Assembly: GCA_905182025.1 (NCBI GenBank) | Contig: CAJJAA010000050.1 | Location: 1-51,556, forward strand | Reading direction: 5' to 3' | DNA length: 51,556 bases | From: an uncultured OM182 clade bacterium | GTDB taxonomy: Bacteria; Pseudomonadota; Gammaproteobacteria; Pseudomonadales; Azotimanducaceae | Part shown: piece after piece, positions 51,475-51,556 of the stretch | Position numbering within the stretch: position 1 is the stretch's first letter | Layout of the letters: every line of letters begins with the position of its first letter | Notes under the pieces: generated by a model | What the model was told of the DNA's origin: nothing | Databases searched by the model: none | Seen by the model: only the letters and a program-made list of their open reading frames with translations | Program-made: the position numbers and the translations under genes

Positions 51475-51556
51475 TTTGATTCCTTTACAGTTTGTTTCGC
51501 TTAATTTTCACTATTTGCGTACTACCAGTTTTCTACCCAGGGTCTTAGCACTACTT

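Overview
The window looks like chromosome of a free-living, aerobic, probably marine gammaproteobacterium, closest in gene layout to Pseudomonadales/Cellvibrionales-type organisms. The main evidence is the block at 33.4-40.6 kb (MBL hydrolase, bamC, dapA, perM-type permease, tusA, bepA, nadA). From memory this matches the order around nadA-dapA in Pseudomonas aeruginosa, minus a few genes. A TIGR02647-family gene and a Na+/solute symporter with a DUF4212 small subunit fit the same picture. Base composition looks moderate (mid-40s to about 50% GC by eye) and even. I see no phage, integrase, transposase or CRISPR array.

Layout. 0-1.9 kb: end of a coenzyme F420 operon (npdG-cofE-cofD, minus strand, cofD cut by the window edge). 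1.9-5.3 kb: an archaeal-type TrmY-like methyltransferase, a beta-lactamase-fold serine hydrolase and an MFS exporter. 5.8-15.8 kb: lipid and acyl-CoA genes (enoyl-CoA hydratase, two acyl-CoA synthetases, alpha/beta hydrolase, acyl-CoA dehydrogenase) with an LLM-class (possibly F420-dependent) oxidoreductase, a membrane-anchored DsbA-like protein and an FmdB-like small protein. 16-18.2 kb: a four-part protein with a metal-less MBL-like half, an intact MBL domain and two cyclic-nucleotide-binding-like domains. 18.3-21.5 kb: a glpD / TPP-decarboxylase operon. 21.7-24.3 kb: a psp-type envelope-stress operon, then a Mak-type fructokinase. 24.4-29.8 kb: a single-domain voltage-gated cation channel with a calcium-channel-like filter, a glutamine-amidotransferase / glutamine-synthetase-like pair and a two-subunit sodium symporter. 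30.3-33.3 kb: rmuC, cnoX, a 15-bp tandem array and a small gene behind a LexA box. 33.4-43.4 kb: the conserved housekeeping block, tRNA-Lys and an OmpA-type porin. 44.5-51.5 kb: TIGR02647, SDR, a second LLM oxidoreductase, a CYP153-like P450, a small membrane protein with a fatty-acid desaturase and TetR regulator, and a TauD-type dioxygenase.

Themes. (1) F420 synthesis and reduction genes share the window with two LLM-family enzymes, a P450, an SDR and acyl-CoA enzymes. This suggests F420H2-linked oxidation or reduction of lipid-like, perhaps alkane or steroid, substrates. (2) Many intergenic spaces carry short tandem repeats of 7-15 bp with a different unit at each locus, often at a gene end or in a promoter. 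(3) A dispersed element of about 130 bp with a perfect DnaA box occurs twice, 24.6 kb apart, in the same orientation. (4) Candidates for new biology are the LexA-box small gene beside the 15-bp array, the double-MBL/CNB protein, the channel with a TFEDWTD filter, and the TrmY-like gene beside the F420 genes.
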